A DNA stretch of 64,000 nt. It comes from Chryseobacterium sediminis (GTDB taxonomy: Bacteria > Bacteroidota > Bacteroidia > Flavobacteriales > Weeksellaceae). Of this stretch, positions 54,280 through 63,369 are shown piece after piece; position 1 is the stretch's first letter, and every line of letters starts with the position of its first letter. The position numbers and the translations under genes are program-made. The DNA is taken from NCBI RefSeq assembly GCF_008386505.1, contig NZ_VUNZ01000001.1, positions 992,001-1,056,000 of the forward strand. The letters run 5' to 3'. The notes beneath the pieces are model-generated. The model saw only the letters and a list, made by a program, of their open reading frames with translations, did no database searches and was not told the origin of the DNA.

Positions 54280-54325
54280 AAAAGGCAAATTTGCACACCA
54301 GCAGATTTGCCTTTTCACTTTTTAT
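54280..54325 (+). terminator. Terminator of the M1 peptidase gene
   Basis: AAAAGGCAAAT (54280-54290) and ATTTGCCTTTT (54305-54315) pair over 11 bp, and T-rich sequence follows. Confidence 0.8.
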
Positions 54326-54408
54326 TTTAAAACTTTAAGAAAAGTTTAATACTTCTTTCGTAACAAAATGACAAAAAGAGCAACTATTTAACTATTAATG
54401 TAAACCTA

Positions 54409-56265
54409 ATGAGAAAAACAGTACTTAGTCTTGGTATTTTTGCTTCTTTTTTAGCAAATGCTCAGTCTATAAAAACAACCATTGATCTTGTCAATGTAAA
54501 AGATGATAAAGTAGCCGTTACCATGGAATTTCCGAAAATGAAATCCGGGGATGTTAAATTTCATTTCCCAAAAACAGTTCCGGGTACTTATTCTGTAGAC
54601 GACTACGGAAGGTTCATCGAAGGGATCAAATTTTATGATAATAAAGGAAAAGAACTTACTTTCACTAAAGTAAATGATAATACTTATTCATTGAAAAATG
54701 CACAGGGCCTTTCCAAGATCTCTTATCTTGTGAATGACAGTTTTGATGATGAATTAGATACATCAAAACATAAGGCCGTATTCTCTCCGTCAGGAACAGA
54801 TATTGAGGCGGGTAAAGTATATATGATCAATACTCACGGGTTTATCGGATATATTGATAATATGCAAGACGTTCCTTATCAGCTGATCGTTCAGAAACCA
54901 ACAGATTTCTATGGAACAACGGCACTGGTAGATCAGGACAAATCTGATGCTACAGACACCTATACTCTTGCCAACTATGCTAAGGTGACAGATTCTCCTC
55001 TTATGTATACAAAACCGGATTATATTACCTTCAATGCAGGAGGAATGGATCTGGTGTTGGGAGTATATTCTCCAACAGGAAAATACAAAGCAGCCGATTT
55101 CAAAGAGAATCTGGAAAAAATGGTGGTTGCTCAGAAGAAATTCCTGGGTGATATGAATACCAATAAAAAGTATGCGATCATGCTTTATCTTTCCGGAGGT
55201 GACGGGCCTAGAGTGAAAGGTTTTGGGGCACTAGAACACCATGAATCTACAAGTGTAGTACTTCCGGAAGCTATGCCGAAAGATGCTATTGACAATACCA
55301 TTACCGATGTGGTTTCTCACGAGTTCTTCCACACAGTAAATCCTCTGAAGACCCATTCTGAAGAGATTCACTATTTCGATTATGCAGATCCGAAAATGTC
55401 TCAGCACCTGTGGATGTACGAAGGAGGAACAGAATATTTTGCCAACCTGTTCCAGATTCAGGAAGGTTTGATTAATAAAGATCAGTTCCTTCAAAGAATT
55501 GGTGAGAAGATTGCCAACTCCAAGAGTTACGATGATACGATGCCGTTTACGGTAATGAGTAAAAATGTATTGGTAGAGCCTTACAAAGATCAGTACAGAA
55601 ATGTTTATGAAAAAGGAGCCCTTCTGGCAATGTGTCTTGATATTGAGCTTAGAAAGCTTTCCAATGGAGAGATGGGATATCGTGATATGATCAGAAAATT
55701 GTCTCAAAGATTTGGAGAAAACAAGCCTTTCAAAGATGATAAACTGATTGACGAACTGGTAACGGTAACGGGATATCCTCAGGTAAAAGATTTCTACAAT
55801 AAATATATTGCCGGAAACCAGCCGACTCCTTACGCAGAATATCTGAAAATGGTAGGGGTAGACATCCAAAAACAGGAAAGCCATCCTCTTTTCTGGTTTA
55901 TCAAAGACCCGAACCAAACAGGTTTTGATGAGAAGACCAATGCTTTTGCTTTTGACGAAAACTCTGCACTGTCTCCTTTTGCAAAAAGTATAGGATTTAA
56001 AATCACAGACCAAGTACTTGCTCTGGATGGAAAAACAGTAGATATCAAAAAAATACAGGATTTTATTGGATATACAAGAACCATCAAAGACGGACAGGAT
56101 GTTACAGTAACGATTTTAAGAGATAATGCTGGTAAGAAAGAAAAAATGACACTGAAAGGAAAGGCTATTCTGGATAAAATGACAATGGAAACTCCTACAT
56201 TCAAGGCGAATCCAACACCGGAAGAACTGAAACTACAGACACAGTGGCTCACTGGTAAAAAATAA
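54409..56265 (+). CDS. Exported M61-family glycyl aminopeptidase with PDZ domain
   Basis: The protein has 618 residues with a signal peptide (MRKTVLSLGIFASFLANAQ). The M61 N-terminal beta domain is followed by the zinc site VVSHEFFHTVNP (HEFFH at 304-308) and YEGGTEYFANLF with the third ligand (Glu339). A PDZ domain is at about 520-595 (FAKSIGFKITDQVLALDGKT and following). The family cleaves N-terminal Gly or Ala from peptides. It is periplasmic and at normal length. Confidence 0.93.
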   Translation: MRKTVLSLGIFASFLANAQSIKTTIDLVNVKDDKVAVTMEFPKMKSGDVKFHFPKTVPGTYSVDDYGRFIEGIKFYDNKGKELTFTKVNDNTYSLKNAQGLSKISYLVNDSFDDELDTSKHKAVFSPSGTDIEAGKVYMINTHGFIGYIDNMQDVPYQLIVQKPTDFYGTTALVDQDKSDATDTYTLANYAKVTDSPLMYTKPDYITFNAGGMDLVLGVYSPTGKYKAADFKENLEKMVVAQKKFLGDMNTNKKYAIMLYLSGGDGPRVKGFGALEHHESTSVVLPEAMPKDAIDNTITDVVSHEFFHTVNPLKTHSEEIHYFDYADPKMSQHLWMYEGGTEYFANLFQIQEGLINKDQFLQRIGEKIANSKSYDDTMPFTVMSKNVLVEPYKDQYRNVYEKGALLAMCLDIELRKLSNGEMGYRDMIRKLSQRFGENKPFKDDKLIDELVTVTGYPQVKDFYNKYIAGNQPTPYAEYLKMVGVDIQKQESHPLFWFIKDPNQTGFDEKTNAFAFDENSALSPFAKSIGFKITDQVLALDGKTVDIKKIQDFIGYTRTIKDGQDVTVTILRDNAGKKEKMTLKGKAILDKMTMETPTFKANPTPEELKLQTQWLTGKK

Positions 56266-56267
56266 TA

Positions 56268-56303
56268 AAAAAAGCGGGGAAATTTCCCCGCTTTTTTGTT
56301 TTC
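56268..56303 (+). terminator. Terminator of the M61 gene
   Basis: AAAAAAGCGGGGAAA (56268-56282) and TTTCCCCGCTTTTTT (56283-56297) form a perfect 15-bp inverted repeat. Confidence 0.92.
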
Positions 56304-56613
56304 TTTAAGTTGATCTTATATTCTTAAATATTCAAATCTTATAGTTTTCAGAAAACTATAAGATTTATTTTTTATAAAAAGTTTTCAGTTAGAAGTATTT
56401 TCTATCTGTTATTATTTCATTTTGTACGCCAGACACTTATTTAGGTTCAATAAATTATTCTTCTTTTCAAGTTTAAATATTAATGTTATATAATCAAATA
56501 AAATGATTGCAAAACAAAAGACATAAAAAATAAAAATTAATTGTAAAAAGTGGTGAATTTTAGATTCAAATAATAAAAATACTATATTTAAACGTTAACA
56601 AAAACACACACTT
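56304..56613. other. Very AT-rich spacer with a long palindrome
   Basis: It contains a perfect 33-bp palindrome at 56334-56366: AAATCTTATAGTTTTC, one A, then GAAAACTATAAGATTT. A related AAGTTTTCAGTT follows. No gene is seen. The rest is very low in GC and leads to the GG-leader peptide gene, without a clear TAnnTTTG box. Confidence 0.5.
56334..56366. repeat. 33-bp perfect palindrome
   Basis: Arms 56334-56349 and 56351-56366 are exact reverse complements around a single A. It lies 37 bp after the M61 terminator, so a second terminator is unnecessary; a protein-binding site or a repeat remnant is as likely. Confidence 0.6.
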
Positions 56614-56826
56614 ATGAAAAATCTAACAAGAAAGCAAATGCTTAATTTTTATGGAGGACTTTTAGACGGAGGAAGGTACAAAGTTAAAACAACAATGTTT
56701 TATGGATATTGCTCAGGCACTCCTGGAGGTCAAATGATATATAGTAAATACTATGCAATTGACTGGTCTGATGGCTCTGTCACCTATTTTAATGTTATTG
56801 GAAACCCAGTTTATTCATCAAACTAA
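56614..56826 (+). CDS. Putative double-glycine-leader peptide precursor
   Basis: The protein has 70 residues. The N-terminus MKNLTRKQMLNFYGG ends in Gly-Gly at 14-15 with hydrophobic residues at -4 (Phe12), -7 (Met9) and -12 (Leu4) relative to the cut, the pattern of leaders cleaved by C39 peptidase ABC exporters. A second GG follows at 19-20. The remaining 50-55 residues are rich in Tyr, Gly, Ser and Lys with a single Cys33 (GYCSGTPGGQMIYSKYYAID). There is no signal peptide. Its 3' end overlaps the converging kinase gene by 9 bp. No exporter or modification gene is within the window. It could be a bacteriocin or signal peptide. Confidence 0.6.
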   Translation: MKNLTRKQMLNFYGGLLDGGRYKVKTTMFYGYCSGTPGGQMIYSKYYAIDWSDGSVTYFNVIGNPVYSSN

Positions 56827-57990
56827 TTTCTTTAAAATAATTCTAAAAGTAGTGCCCTTACCTACTTCGGTTTGGGCAATTTTAATATCTCCATTATGAT
56901 ATTCGTGAATTACTCTTCTAGCCAGTGACAGTCCTAGTCCCCAACCTCTTTTCTTAGTAGAATAACCTGGTTTAAAAGCATTTATAGACTGTTGTTTTGT
57001 CATTCCACTTCCATTATCCTTTACTTCAATTAAAATATTTTTATTCCTTTCAAATACAGATAAAGTAATAGAGCCCTCACCTTTCATTGCATCCACAGCA
57101 TTTTTTATCAAATTTTCAATTACCCAACTTATTAGAATTTTATTATGGGGAACTAGAACTGTATATGTAGGTAGATTGAGTGTAAAATTGATCTTTCTGG
57201 AAATTCTTGTTTTCAAATAATCATAATTCTCCTGAATGGTTTCATTGAAATTCCTGTCATTCAATTCAGGGATAGAGCCTATTTTTGAAAATCGTTCCGA
57301 GATGGTTCTGAGTCGTTCAATATCTTTTTCTATCTCGTGTACTCCTTCTGATTCAGGATTATCCAACTTCATAATTTCCATCCAGCCAATCATGGAAGAT
57401 AAAGGTGTTCCTATCTGATGGGCTGTTTCTTTTGCAAGGCCCGCCCAAAGATAACCTTCATCAGTTTTCTTTATTGTTCTTAAAAACCAAAACGAAAACA
57501 ATAAATAAGCTAATATGAATAATCCTAAAAAATAGGGATAGTATCTCAAATTATTAAGCAATTCTGAATTATCATAGAAAACGAGTTGTTTATCTCCATT
57601 GGCAACCTCTATTTCAAAAGGATCATAATGGCTTTCCATTTTAGTAATAAGCTTGTTCAATTCATTAGGATTCGCTAAAATCTCCTTAGCAATATTACGG
57701 GAACTTCCTTCAAATAAAAAAGGTTGTTTATTTTCGTCTGTAAGTATTGATGGAATCTGATCATTTTCAGTAAGTATTGCAAAAAGCAGTTCTTGAGTCT
57801 CTGAACTTTTTTGCTGATTATCCTGCAGAATTCGGATTGCAGTAGCAAAGACTTTTATTCTTTCAGCTTCTTTTTCTCTTAAGTTTTTAATAAGAAAATT
57901 AGATGAAACAATTAGCCCTACAACCACAACTGTAAGCAACGCAAAAACGAAAAAATTATTGATTCTTGATAGAAGCGGACGATTTTTCAT
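56818..57990 (-). CDS. Membrane sensor histidine kinase
   Basis: The protein has 390 residues. Transmembrane helices lie at about 11-32 and 153-171, enclosing a periplasmic sensor of about 120 residues. The phospho-acceptor block reads LAKETAHQIGTPLSSMIGWMEI (His in AHQIGTP), then N-box WVIENLIKNAVDAM, DNGSGM, and GWGLGLSLARRVI. There is no HAMP or receiver domain. It follows the PBP4 gene by 6 bp on the same strand. No response regulator is adjacent, so it is an orphan kinase. It overlaps the GG-leader peptide gene tail to tail. Confidence 0.9.
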   Translation of the reverse strand: MKNRPLLSRINNFFVFALLTVVVVGLIVSSNFLIKNLREKEAERIKVFATAIRILQDNQQKSSETQELLFAILTENDQIPSILTDENKQPFLFEGSSRNIAKEILANPNELNKLITKMESHYDPFEIEVANGDKQLVFYDNSELLNNLRYYPYFLGLFILAYLLFSFWFLRTIKKTDEGYLWAGLAKETAHQIGTPLSSMIGWMEIMKLDNPESEGVHEIEKDIERLRTISERFSKIGSIPELNDRNFNETIQENYDYLKTRISRKINFTLNLPTYTVLVPHNKILISWVIENLIKNAVDAMKGEGSITLSVFERNKNILIEVKDNGSGMTKQQSINAFKPGYSTKKRGWGLGLSLARRVIHEYHNGDIKIAQTEVGKGTTFRIILKKLV

Positions 57991-57996
57991 TAATTT

Positions 57997-59370
57997 TTAT
58001 TTTAAAACATTCAGAATTTTCTGCAGTTCTGCATTTCCACTTCCCTGGTAGTTGTTGATAATAATCGAAAATACATATTTTTTGCCATCTTTTGCCGTGT
58101 GATATCCTGCAAAAGATTTAGTATCTCTCATTGTACCGCTTTTCATCTTCATCCCATTGTCCTGAACCGGAAAACCATCGTAATATGCATCAAACCAGGA
58201 TTGTTTTTTAGCATATAAAAGCGCCTGTACTTCTGCTTTTGCTGCTACATAATTCTGTGGTGAAAGCCCGCTTCCGTCAGCAAAATTGATCATATTAGGA
58301 TTGATCCCTTTTGATTTCCAGAATTCTTTCAGATAAGAAACTCCGCTTTTAAAACTTGAATTCCCTTTTTTCTCTTTTCCTAAGGTTTTAATCAATGTTT
58401 CTCCATACAGATTGATACTCTTCCTTAGAAACCAATACACAATTTTATCCAGCGTCGGAGATTGGTAAGTCAAAAGAATATTATTTTTAGGGGCTTCCAA
58501 TTTTTGTTTCCCTTCTATTTCAAGCTGAGAATTCGTTACTGTTTTTCCTGAAATCTCAATTCCAGATTCTTTCAGCCATTGCTTTACCTCCGCTGCCAGT
58601 TGTAAGGGAGGATTAGGAGTAGAACCGGAAACCGTAACCGTTTTTCCTGCCGGAAGCATTCCGTTAATCAATGCTACTTCGGAATGAGGTGCGGTAAAAA
58701 TAAGACTCTGATCAGAACTGCCGCCTGCTTTCAGATCATTCAGCCATTTTACTCCTTCTAAAGGATAAGAAAAATTTTTAAAATCTGTCCCGTTAATATT
58801 GATATCAAACTGGTTTTCTTTCCAGTTGATTCCCCACACACCGGCTCCGTAGTAGTTGCCAAGATCATCCCAAGGCCAGCCTCCGGGAATCGTCTGATGG
58901 TCAAAATAAGAATCATCAATCACAAGATCACCTGATATTTTGGTAATTCCTGAGTTTTTAATGGCCTCAATCAGCTTCTTTTTAAAATTTTCAGGTTTAT
59001 AGGCGTCATATCTCCAGCTTCCTAATGTAGGATCACCATTGGAACTGATGAAAAGATTTCCATTCAGTGTTCCTGCGGAGATGTTTCCGGAATAGCTTGA
59101 AGTAGTTGTAAAAGTATAATTTTTGCCTAAAGTTTCAAGGGCAGCACCAGCAGTAAAAATTTTCTGTGTAGAAGCTGTAGAAAGCCCTTTACTTCCCTGA
59201 TATTCGTATATAAAGTTGCCATTTTCATCTGAAACATAAAATGATAAACTGGAAGAAACCGCTCCTGAAGAATCCATAAGATCCTTCGTTGCTTTATCCA
59301 GCTTCTGTGCAATATTCTGCGCAGTAACCATCTGTACAGAGAGTGTGAGAACAGCAAGTGTTTTTTTCAT
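57997..59370 (-). CDS. dacB: D-alanyl-D-alanine carboxypeptidase/endopeptidase, PBP4 (S13) type
   Basis: The protein has 457 residues from the ATG at 59370 (MKKTLAVLTLSVQMVTAQ, signal peptide); the 9-codon extension to 59397 would bury it. Active-site motifs of class C penicillin-binding proteins are present: STQK in GLSTASTQKIFTAGA, the SxN-type motif GSGLSPQNY, and MKSGTM (KTG as KSG). It cuts D-Ala-D-Ala or cross-bridges in peptidoglycan in the periplasm. It is upstream of and probably coupled to the histidine kinase gene. Confidence 0.93.
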   Translation of the reverse strand: MKKTLAVLTLSVQMVTAQNIAQKLDKATKDLMDSSGAVSSSLSFYVSDENGNFIYEYQGSKGLSTASTQKIFTAGAALETLGKNYTFTTTSSYSGNISAGTLNGNLFISSNGDPTLGSWRYDAYKPENFKKKLIEAIKNSGITKISGDLVIDDSYFDHQTIPGGWPWDDLGNYYGAGVWGINWKENQFDININGTDFKNFSYPLEGVKWLNDLKAGGSSDQSLIFTAPHSEVALINGMLPAGKTVTVSGSTPNPPLQLAAEVKQWLKESGIEISGKTVTNSQLEIEGKQKLEAPKNNILLTYQSPTLDKIVYWFLRKSINLYGETLIKTLGKEKKGNSSFKSGVSYLKEFWKSKGINPNMINFADGSGLSPQNYVAAKAEVQALLYAKKQSWFDAYYDGFPVQDNGMKMKSGTMRDTKSFAGYHTAKDGKKYVFSIIINNYQGSGNAELQKILNVLK

Positions 59371-59466
59371 GAAATTGTTATTTGGGTCTGAATGCAAAGG
59401 GCTCCAATAGAGTTCACAACCCGTATCTGAACCTTTTTCATTAATTTAAATTCTAATCAAATATAG

Positions 59467-60321
59467 TTAAAATAAAAGCTTTTCATATTCCCTGAGATCA
59501 TCGGAACTGAAAAGAATCTGATGGTCAGGAGATTTCTCAAATGACCGGTCATAGGTAAAATACTTTTCGTAATCATCTTCATCCATGAAAATATCCATCT
59601 GGCATTCTTTTATATAATTTGATTTTTCTCCGTAATCTTCTATAAAATATCCGGATTCATTCCATGGTTCATTATGACAGCGCAGACAGTTTTTTTGATA
59701 CATAGCTTTATAACCACAGATCTCACAGTTCTGTAAGCTGTGGAATAGCCCTCCAATTTCATTTCGCCTGTCTTTCGGAAAAAGTGAGAGGGGAATTGTT
59801 TTTAAAAGCAGATAATAATTAGGTTCCTGCCATGAAAAATAAAACATTTCTTCTTGTCCTTTTGTATGAACCCACATTCTTTGAAGGTCATATTCCAGAT
59901 CGGCTTTTACAATCTCTTTAATATTCAGAATGGTTTTATTACTTCTCCTGATATTCTGTTTATGATCAATTTCAATAACAGGCTGCTGTTCCAGAAAATG
60001 ATTCAGGCACAGCGTGGTCTGCCAGGAATCTATGGTTCTCATTTTACCTTCATTGCCACAGATTTCACAAGTCTTTACTGACAATTCTGAATATTTGTCT
60101 TTGATCGCTTTAAGCTTATTATTAAGTGCTTCGTCTTCGGAATAGGTATAACATCTCAACCCACCAAATTTTTCCTTTCCAAAAACACGGTGTTCCATAT
60201 TCCAGCCTGCAATGGCAAATTCAAAGAGCAATTTCCGGATCAATGATTCCCATCCGGTACTGTTCACTGAAAAATTGGTCAGATTGCGTTCTACAAAAAG
60301 GCTGATCTCTTCTTCGTTCAT
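59467..60321 (-). CDS. Hypothetical protein with two Cys-pair modules
   Basis: The protein has 284 residues. Two zinc-like modules are visible: CEICGNEGKMRTIDSWQT with LCLNH (about 84-107) and CEICGYKAMYQKNCLRCH (about 197-214). The acidic C-terminus includes MDEDDYEKYF. No family recognised. Its ATG overlaps the pepE stop by one base (TAATG), so translation is coupled to pepE. Confidence 0.7.
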   Translation of the reverse strand: MNEEEISLFVERNLTNFSVNSTGWESLIRKLLFEFAIAGWNMEHRVFGKEKFGGLRCYTYSEDEALNNKLKAIKDKYSELSVKTCEICGNEGKMRTIDSWQTTLCLNHFLEQQPVIEIDHKQNIRRSNKTILNIKEIVKADLEYDLQRMWVHTKGQEEMFYFSWQEPNYYLLLKTIPLSLFPKDRRNEIGGLFHSLQNCEICGYKAMYQKNCLRCHNEPWNESGYFIEDYGEKSNYIKECQMDIFMDEDDYEKYFTYDRSFEKSPDHQILFSSDDLREYEKLLF

Positions 60322-61013
60322 TAAAGTCTGCTTCCTGCTTCTATTTCGTAAGGTTCTTTACCTTTTTCAAAAATTCTTGTCAGCTCATTTCCTTCCACCG
60401 TAATGGAATCTGCTGTTCTTCTGATCCAGTTTCCTTCTCTAAGACCTACTACTTTAATGTCATTCTGAGTAAGAAACTCCTGAATACGGGTTTCTCTGGT
60501 TTCTCCATTATGTTTCAGATCCGGATTAGGATCAAGATAGTGCGGATTGATATTGAAAGGAACTAATCCCATACAGTCAAAACTTGGCGGATATACGATC
60601 GGCATATCATTCGTTGTTTTCATATTCTGACCTCCGATATTACTTCCTGCACTGCATCCAAGATATGGTTTACCTCCTGATATATTTTCTTTTAGGACAG
60701 ACATCAATCCTTCTTCGTGTAATGTTTTAACCAATAAAAAAGTATTTCCACCACCGGTAAAGTATCCTTTTGCCTGGTTAAGGGCTTCTTTTTTATCTTC
60801 AAATTCATGAAGACCTTTTACTTTTATATGGATGGTTTCAAAGAAAGAGCGTGCTTTTGCTGTATAATTATCATGTGAAATTCCACCTGGTCTTGCGAAA
60901 GGAATAAACACAATTTCGTCAACTCCTTTATAAAGTTCAATTAATTCTTCTCTTAAGTATTCCAGATATTCACCTCCAAAAAGGGTGGATGTTGAAGCTA
61001 ATATGATATTCAT
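60321..61013 (-). CDS. pepE: Peptidase E, alpha-aspartyl dipeptidase (S51)
   Basis: The 230-residue protein hydrolyses dipeptides with N-terminal Asp. The nucleophile elbow YLGCSAGSNIGG carries the serine, FTGGGNTFLLV precedes it, and INPHYLDP holds the His, giving the Ser-His acid arrangement of PepE. It belongs to the same S51 clan as cyanophycinase at 11471 but is shorter and lacks the cyanophycin-binding blocks. It has its own promoter at 61051 and is followed by the Cys-pair protein. Confidence 0.92.
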   Translation of the reverse strand: MNIILASTSTLFGGEYLEYLREELIELYKGVDEIVFIPFARPGGISHDNYTAKARSFFETIHIKVKGLHEFEDKKEALNQAKGYFTGGGNTFLLVKTLHEEGLMSVLKENISGGKPYLGCSAGSNIGGQNMKTTNDMPIVYPPSFDCMGLVPFNINPHYLDPNPDLKHNGETRETRIQEFLTQNDIKVVGLREGNWIRRTADSITVEGNELTRIFEKGKEPYEIEAGSRL

Positions 61014-61050
61014 ACGATGAAATTATATTTATTAATAAAAAAATGAATGA

Positions 61051-61080
61051 CAAAGATAGCTTCAAAGACTAACGAATCAA
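61051..61080 (-). promoter_or_regulatory. Promoter of pepE
   Basis: On the minus strand TTG (61080-61078), N19, TATCTTTG (61058-61051), about 38 nt before the start codon. It fits the -33/-7 consensus exactly. Confidence 0.7.
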
Positions 61081-61202
61081 AAATTAAATTAAAAAAAACA
61101 TATTTCCCGTTAATATTTTCTAAAAAAACTTAAAGCTTCTAAAATTTAAGATTTTGTGGAATTATTATTGAATTTTAGATTTCGACTTTAAAATATAAGA
61201 TT

Positions 61203-61745
61203 ATGAAAATGAGTACAATTAATAGTAGAAATCTATTTTTAGGTTTGATACTGGCAGGAAGTGTAAGTCTTGTAAACGCACAAACGACTCAACCGGAGAC
61301 TTCGGCAGCAACGAGTCAAACAAGTAATCCAACAATTGATGGTCTTAAAAAACAGATTGAGGCCAATCCAAAGGATACAGAATCTTTAGCAAAATTAGCA
61401 GCAGCTTATCAGGAAGCTTCAGACTGGCCTAATGCCATTGATACCTGGAAGAAAATTTCTGCTCTATTACCGGACTGGGCTCCATCTTATTACAGCCAGG
61501 CTTATGCTTATCAGTCTGCAAAAGATGATGCCAATGCAAAACTGGCTTATGAAAAGTATATTGCAACCGTAAAACCGGAAGAAGTAGAGCAAAATAAGAA
61601 AAACCTGGCCTATGCTTATTTCTATATTGCCTTTGCAGAACAGCAGACAGATCCTAATAAGGCAAAAGAGCATATTGCTAAATCTATACAGTATGACCCT
61701 ACCAATCAGGACGCTATAAAACTTAGCAAAGCTTTAAATTCTTAG
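61203..61745 (+). CDS. Exported TPR protein
   Basis: The protein has 180 residues. A signal peptide (about 1-26, ending SLVNAQ) and a Thr/Ser/Gln-rich linker precede about three tetratricopeptide repeats (DTESLAKLAAAYQEASDWPN, APSYYSQAYAYQSAKDDAN, NLAYAYFYIAFAEQQTDPNK). Such helical scaffolds bind partner proteins in the periplasm. Partner unknown. Confidence 0.87.
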   Translation: MKMSTINSRNLFLGLILAGSVSLVNAQTTQPETSAATSQTSNPTIDGLKKQIEANPKDTESLAKLAAAYQEASDWPNAIDTWKKISALLPDWAPSYYSQAYAYQSAKDDANAKLAYEKYIATVKPEEVEQNKKNLAYAYFYIAFAEQQTDPNKAKEHIAKSIQYDPTNQDAIKLSKALNS

Positions 61746-61752
61746 TAAAAAT

Positions 61753-61786
61753 AAAATACCGGAAAAACTTCCGGTATTTTTTATTA
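61753..61786 (+). terminator. Terminator of the TPR gene
   Basis: AAAATACCGGAA (61753-61764), loop AAAC, TTCCGGTATTTT (61769-61780), then TTATT. Confidence 0.9.
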
Positions 61787-61906
61787 TATCTAACTTCAAT
61801 TTAACACAAAGGTTTATTTTTACTTACTTTTTATTTTAAGGGAGCAAAGATAAAATCAACTTCATTGATTCTTTCTAAGCTTATTTTCCTTTAGCTTCAG
61901 GTTCTC

Positions 61907-62395
61907 TCATTCAATCATCTTTCCGAAAAAATCTGTTTCACCATGTAAATGACGGATGATTTTCTCGATATTTCGCTGGATGCTGGCTTCGGTTTTTAAA
62001 TTGTTGATATAACGAACCAGTTCATGTCTTCTTGAGGGAATTAGATTTTCAAAATTTTCCGTTGCCAGAGGACTTCCTTTAATTGCTTTTTCTAATTGGG
62101 GATGAATAGAAATACTTCTGTCAGAACCATCATATTCCAAAACAACTTCAATGATTTCTCCGATTCTCTTCGGGGAATTTTTCAACATGATAAGATTGAC
62201 ATACAGCCTCCATTCACCCAGATATTTCATCAGGTTTTGTTTAAATTCCTGCCCGTTTATGGTTCCTTTTACCGGAATCGGACTTTTATTTCTTCCTGAT
62301 TCATCAAAAATCCTGTCCAGAATCTCTTCCGGAACAAATACAAAAGGATTAATTCCTATGATTTCCAATGTGGCTGTAAAACTGTTGTTTTTCAT
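61907..62395 (-). CDS. YdeI/OmdA-like protein with DUF1905 N-terminus
   Basis: The protein has 162 residues from the ATG at 62395 (MKNNSFTATLEIIG). The N-terminal half is a DUF1905-type beta barrel (INPFVFVPEEILDRIF and PVKGTINGQEF). The C-terminal half fits the OmdA/YdeI family: FENLIPSRRHELVRYINNLK then SIQRNIEKIIRHL. This family has been linked to bacteriocin tolerance. The 9-codon extension to 62422 is unlikely. Confidence 0.82.
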   Translation of the reverse strand: MKNNSFTATLEIIGINPFVFVPEEILDRIFDESGRNKSPIPVKGTINGQEFKQNLMKYLGEWRLYVNLIMLKNSPKRIGEIIEVVLEYDGSDRSISIHPQLEKAIKGSPLATENFENLIPSRRHELVRYINNLKTEASIQRNIEKIIRHLHGETDFFGKMIE

Positions 62396-62493
62396 GGATA
62401 ATATTTTAGGTGCAAGGTGCAAGGTGCTAAATTAACTATTTGTTTAAGATCAATATAAATTATTTTTTACTGTGTATAATTCATCCCATTCTC

Positions 62494-62600
62494 AAACCCG
62501 AAACTTTCAAACCTCCAACTTTATCACACGTATACCCGAAATCCTGAATCTCATAACTCGAAATCCCGAACCCCGTAACTCAAAATTCATATCCCAGAAC
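62494..62600. repeat. CCCGAAA-rich intergenic repeat tract, copy 2
   Basis: Degenerate units such as CAAACCCGAAAC, ATACCCGAAATCCTGAA, ACTCGAAATCCCGAACCCC and ATCCCAGAACCC occur in a spacer otherwise AT-rich. Unit ACTCGAAATCCCG is shared exactly with the tract at 12404-12541. Confidence 0.55.
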
Positions 62601-62613
62601 CCAATTAATTCCC

Positions 62614-62621
62614 TATCTTTG
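62614..62621 (+). promoter_or_regulatory. Candidate -7 element of the aldolase gene
   Basis: TATCTTTG matches TAnnTTTG, 23 nt before the ATG at 62645. Confidence 0.45.
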
Positions 62622-62644
62622 TATCAATAAATCTATTTAACAAA

Positions 62645-63298
62645 ATGAAATTTTTTATTGACACAGCTAATTTAGAGCAAATCAAGGAAGCGAGAGATCT
62701 TGGAATTTTAGATGGTGTAACAACGAACCCTTCATTAATGGCTAAGGAAGGAATTCAGGGTGCTGAAGCAATCAAGAACCACTACAAAACGATCTGCGAA
62801 CTTGTAGACGGAGATATTTCTGCGGAAGTTCTTTCTACAACGTATGAAGAAATGATTAAAGAAGGAGACGAATTGGCTGCTATTCACCCAAATATCGTTG
62901 TGAAGATCCCGATGATCAAAGACGGTATCAAAGCTTTAAAATATTTTTCTGATAAAGGAATCAAAACGAACTGTACATTAATTTTCTCTGCAGGACAGGC
63001 TCTTTTGGCAGCAAAAGCGGGTGCTACTTATGTATCTCCATTTTTAGGAAGATTAGATGATATTTCTACAGACGGTCTGAACCTTATTCAGGAAATCAGA
63101 TTGATTTTTGATAACTATATGTTTGAAACTGAAATCTTAGCGGCTTCTATCCGTCACTCAATGCACATCATTGACTGTGCTAAAATCGGAGCTGATGTAA
63201 TTACATCTCCACTGCCTCCGATCTTGAGTTTATTGAAGCACCCATTAACAGACAGCGGATTGGCTCAGTTCATTGCAGATTCTCAGAAATTAGCATAA
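62645..63298 (+). CDS. Transaldolase-family fructose-6-phosphate aldolase-like protein
   Basis: The 217-residue short transaldolase (TalC/Fsa subfamily) is a TIM barrel. Seen: [22 protein letters not shown], the Schiff-base lysine in IVVKIPMI (about Lys86), [18 protein letters not shown], and PFLGRLDD. The C-terminal part of the subfamily is complete. It could be a genuine transaldolase of the pentose phosphate route or a fructose 6-phosphate aldolase; sequence does not separate these with certainty. It is cytosolic and a single-gene unit. Confidence 0.9.
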   Translation: MKFFIDTANLEQIKEARDLGILDGVTTNPSLMAKEGIQGAEAIKNHYKTICELVDGDISAEVLSTTYEEMIKEGDELAAIHPNIVVKIPMIKDGIKALKYFSDKGIKTNCTLIFSAGQALLAAKAGATYVSPFLGRLDDISTDGLNLIQEIRLIFDNYMFETEILAASIRHSMHIIDCAKIGADVITSPLPPILSLLKHPLTDSGLAQFIADSQKLA

Positions 63299-63322
63299 TA
63301 ACTGATTCTTATTCAGATATAA

Positions 63323-63351
63323 AAAATCCCGGAACAATGTTCCGGGATTTT
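63323..63351. terminator. Bidirectional terminator
   Basis: AAAATCCCGGAACA (63323-63336) and TGTTCCGGGATTTT (63338-63351) form a perfect 14-bp stem with one central base, between converging genes. Confidence 0.9.
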
Positions 63352-63369
63352 ACTTTTATAATGATTATT

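Noticed and set aside
55231..56013. 260-codon minus-strand frame inside the M61 gene
   Set aside because: It lies fully within a well-supported gene and its translation is Cys/Phe/Ile-rich without domain character.
62494..62600. CRISPR-like tandem repeats
   Set aside because: Units are short, degenerate and without spacers of constant length.
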